Shown piece by piece: positions 62,121 to 64,000 of a stretch of DNA of 64,000 bases; positions within the stretch are counted from its first letter, which is position 1, and each line of letters starts with the position of its first letter. Source of the stretch: Chloroflexota bacterium (GTDB lineage Bacteria; Chloroflexota; Anaerolineae; 4572-78; J111). The DNA is taken from the NCBI GenBank assembly GCA_016860845.1, contig BOKF01000020.1, forward strand, positions 1 to 64,000. The letters run 5' to 3'. The notes under the pieces are model-generated. The model did no database searches. It was not told where the DNA came from and was given only the letters and a program-made list of their open reading frames with translations. The position numbers were made by a program, and so were the translations under genes.

Positions 62121-62666
62121 GTGGCTAAATTCTATCCAGAGTTAACCGAGAAACTACAAGAATTCATCATGGCGCAGCCTATGTTCTTTGTCGCCACCGC
62201 GCCGGTGGAGGGGCGCATCAATCTCTCTCCCAAAGGAATGGATACGTTCCGCTGCTTTGACCACAAAACGGTAGCCTACTTAGATTTGGTGGGCAGCGGC
62301 AATGAAACTGCTGCCCACATCAGCGAAAACGGCCGCTTGACGATGATGTTTTGCAGTTTTGACGAAAAGCCGTTGGTTGTGCGGCTCTCAGGCCAGGGCC
62401 GGATTATTCACCGCCGTGATGTGGCCTGGGGGGAACTTTATCCCCGCTTTGAGCCGTACCCAAACGCCCGCCAGATTATCGTCCTCGACATCGCCCTGGT
62501 GCAAACCTCATGCGGCTTTGGAGTCCCGGTGTTTGAATTCAAGCGCAGGCGGACGAACATGGCCGAGGAGGCCGAGCAGAGAGGAGAAGCGGGTCTCGTG
62601 CGGTATCAGCGCCAGTATAACCAGAAAAGTATTGACGGCCTGCCAACGAAGCTCTTTGAAGACTAA
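62121..62666 (+). CDS. Pyridoxamine 5'-phosphate oxidase-like FMN-binding protein
   Basis: 181 residues, split-barrel flavin fold: FFVATAPVEGRINLSPKGMD, YLDLVGSGNETAAHISENGR, MMFCSFDEKPLVVRLSGQGR. Sequence type seen in PPOX-like proteins of unknown substrate rather than true PdxH. GTG start with AAAGGAG upstream. Divergent from the sugar regulator. Confidence 0.88.
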   Translation: MAKFYPELTEKLQEFIMAQPMFFVATAPVEGRINLSPKGMDTFRCFDHKTVAYLDLVGSGNETAAHISENGRLTMMFCSFDEKPLVVRLSGQGRIIHRRDVAWGELYPRFEPYPNARQIIVLDIALVQTSCGFGVPVFEFKRRRTNMAEEAEQRGEAGLVRYQRQYNQKSIDGLPTKLFED

Positions 62667-62743
62667 CAGCCTGGAAGATTGGAAGAGTGGAAGGCTGGAT
62701 AAATTGGCCAACCCTCCAGCCTTCCATCCTTCCAGCCCTATTA
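62667..62743. repeat. Palindromic GGAAGG/CCTTCC repeat
   Basis: CTGGAAGATTGGAAGAGTGG and the complementary CCAGCCTTCCATCCTTCCAG. Starts immediately after the stop codon of the PPOX-type gene. Confidence 0.8.
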
Positions 62744-62786
62744 CCGAATTTATGGGTAAAAGCAATAAGGTTTTCATGGAGATTCA

Positions 62787-63818
62787 ATGAATCCCTACAT
62801 CCAAGATATTCTTGCTCAGCCGGACACGCTGGCGGCGACCCTCCAGCAGCTCCCCCAGGCTGTAACTGATCTGCGCTCTCTGGCCGCCAGACTCAAAGCC
62901 GGAGCGTTCAGCCGCATTGTACTGACCGGCATGGGCAGTTCCCTGGCGGCTCTCTACCCGTTCTGGTTTCGCCTGGTCCAGGCCGGCTATGCGCCGATTA
63001 TTATTGAAACAAGCGAACTGCTGTATGACGCGGCCAACCTTATCACTGTCGATACCCTGCTGGTCATTGTCTCGCAGTCGGGGCGCAGCGCCGAGATCGT
63101 GCGCCTCATCGAGCAGCGTGGGGGCGCGACGGTGTTGGCCGTTACCAACGATGCCACCAGCCCGCTGGCGCAGACCGCTGAGGTTGTTGTGTTGACGGCG
63201 GCGGGCGTGGAATCCAATGTCTCCTGTAAGACGTACGTTTGCTCGCTGGCCGCACTGGTCCTGGTCAGCGACACCTTGGTGGCGCAAAACCCGCTAGAGC
63301 CGCCCAGCTTCGAGCAACTCCAGGCAGTCGGCGAGGTAATGACAGCTTACCTCAACCGCTGGCAGGAGTACGCTACCAGCCTGGGAGACCTGTTAGGCGG
63401 CGGCAGCAGCCTGATCATTTGCGGCCGGGGGCCGTCGCTGGCGGCGGTCCACTACAGCGCCTTGATTCTAAAGGAAGCGGCCAAAGTCCACACCGAGGGT
63501 TTGACCGCGCCTCAATTCCGGCATGGACCGATGGAACTGGCGAAGACTTCAGTTCAGGTGTTGGTCTACGAGGGCCAGGGCAGCACCGTGCCCTTGAACC
63601 GCCGGCTGGTGGCGGATGTCATCGAGGCAGGCGGACGGGCCTACTTGATTGGTAATACTGACCAGCCCGAAGCGTTCCACCTGCCCGCCGCATCTCCAGC
63701 CGCACTGCCCATCCTCGAAATCCTGCCGATGCAGTTGCTAAGTGTGGGGCTGGCCTGGCGCAATGGCCTTGAACCCGGCCAGTTTTATATCGGCTCCAAA
63801 ATTACCACGGTCGAGTAG
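62787..63818 (+). CDS. SIS-domain sugar isomerase/deaminase (AgaS/GlmS-C-like)
   Basis: 343 residues with two SIS domains like the isomerase half of GlmS: IVLTGMGSSLAALYPFWF, VIVSQSGRSAEIVRLIEQ, then IICGRGPSLAAVHYSALILK, EAAKVHTEGLTAPQFRHGPM and the late Glu. Interconverts ketose and aldose or amino-sugar phosphates without the glutaminase part. Followed by a ROK kinase five bases later, so the pair may process an amino sugar. Confidence 0.9.
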   Translation: MNPYIQDILAQPDTLAATLQQLPQAVTDLRSLAARLKAGAFSRIVLTGMGSSLAALYPFWFRLVQAGYAPIIIETSELLYDAANLITVDTLLVIVSQSGRSAEIVRLIEQRGGATVLAVTNDATSPLAQTAEVVVLTAAGVESNVSCKTYVCSLAALVLVSDTLVAQNPLEPPSFEQLQAVGEVMTAYLNRWQEYATSLGDLLGGGSSLIICGRGPSLAAVHYSALILKEAAKVHTEGLTAPQFRHGPMELAKTSVQVLVYEGQGSTVPLNRRLVADVIEAGGRAYLIGNTDQPEAFHLPAASPAALPILEILPMQLLSVGLAWRNGLEPGQFYIGSKITTVE

Positions 63819-63823
63819 GTCAG

Positions 63824-64000
63824 ATGTCGTCCCTAGCTCATCTTCGGCGGGCTGCACTCGGCCTTGATTTGGGCGGCAGCAGCGCCAAGCTGGGTATTGT
63901 CGCCGAGCAGGGCGAACTGCTGGTTATTGAACAGGTCCCGTTTGCTCCTCTCGATAGCCTAACGACCGTCCTTGCATCGCTCCAGCATGCCCTCCAGCAG
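63824..64000 (+). CDS. ROK-family kinase (3' end outside window)
   Basis: First 59 residues. LGLDLGGSSAKLGIVAEQGE is the ATP-binding phosphate-1 loop of ROK kinases. Start ATG five bases after the SIS gene stop. A second ROK kinase in the same sugar locus as that at 54734. Confidence 0.85.
   Translation, partial: MSSLAHLRRAALGLDLGGSSAKLGIVAEQGELLVIEQVPFAPLDSLTTVLASLQHALQQ

Overview
The window looks like one contig piece from a Chloroflexota bacterium, most likely Anaerolineae or a related class. This is inferred from gene content: a family 5 solute-binding protein with an extra C-terminal domain, a long LuxR regulator with NTPase and TPR domains, Thr/Pro-rich membrane proteins, an MtdB-type methylene-tetrahydromethanopterin dehydrogenase, and very many palindromic repeats in and between GC-rich genes. 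TGA is used as an ordinary stop by many genes, so the code is standard. No rRNA, tRNA, CRISPR array, transposase or phage gene was seen.

Layout. 1-3.8 kb: end of a peptide-type ABC solute-binding protein and its two permeases. 3.9-4.5 kb: a thioredoxin-fold protein whose frame contains a TGA exactly at the first residue of the CxxC site, followed by a SECIS-like hairpin, so it is probably a selenoprotein with a U-P-T-C site. 4.5-12.2 kb: minus-strand accessory genes (SAM methyltransferase, GH43-like glycosidase, AviRa-like rRNA methyltransferase, ADP-ribosylglycohydrolase, two ICMT-like membrane methyltransferases, DinB, a TPR-like protein, a HEPN-like unknown). One of these is flanked by ~100-bp repeats with integron-like core sites. 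12.5-19.8 kb: a phosphoglycerate dehydrogenase fused to an SbnI/SerK-type serine kinase domain, MtdB, an unknown protein, a beta-CASP RNA nuclease, peptide deformylase, and a polar amino-acid ABC permease/ATPase pair. 19.8-28.7 kb: a lone 2-oxoacid dehydrogenase E2, the LuxR regulator, a SnoaL-like protein, a tandem glycosidase-like lipoprotein and an acyl-CoA dehydrogenase.

29.1-40.6 kb is a gltB-gltD-gltB glutamate synthase cluster. The gltD and the second gltB carry in-frame insertions that resemble the repeats found between genes. 40.7-51.2 kb holds membrane, hydrolase, pentapeptide, 2H-like, CPBP, two-component and HNH genes, a HicAB toxin-antitoxin pair lodged between two copies of the 3' end of an FHA gene, and two Thr/Pro-rich membrane proteins. 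51.3-53.5 kb has a sirtuin, ferritin and a DtxR-type regulator, a plausible iron storage and control group.

53.7-64 kb is a sugar-use locus. On the minus strand lie a SorC-type regulator, an RbsA/RbsC/RbsB-like importer, a NIPSNAP protein, a zinc dehydrogenase, a ROK kinase and a sugar epimerase. Divergently lie a PPOX-type protein, a SIS-domain sugar isomerase/deaminase and the start of another ROK kinase. The substrate cannot be read from sequence; kinase, epimerase, dehydrogenase and isomerase together suggest an unusual ketose or amino sugar.

The strongest points for follow-up are the selenoprotein, the fused serine-metabolism enzyme, and the in-frame spread of palindromic repeats through coding sequence.
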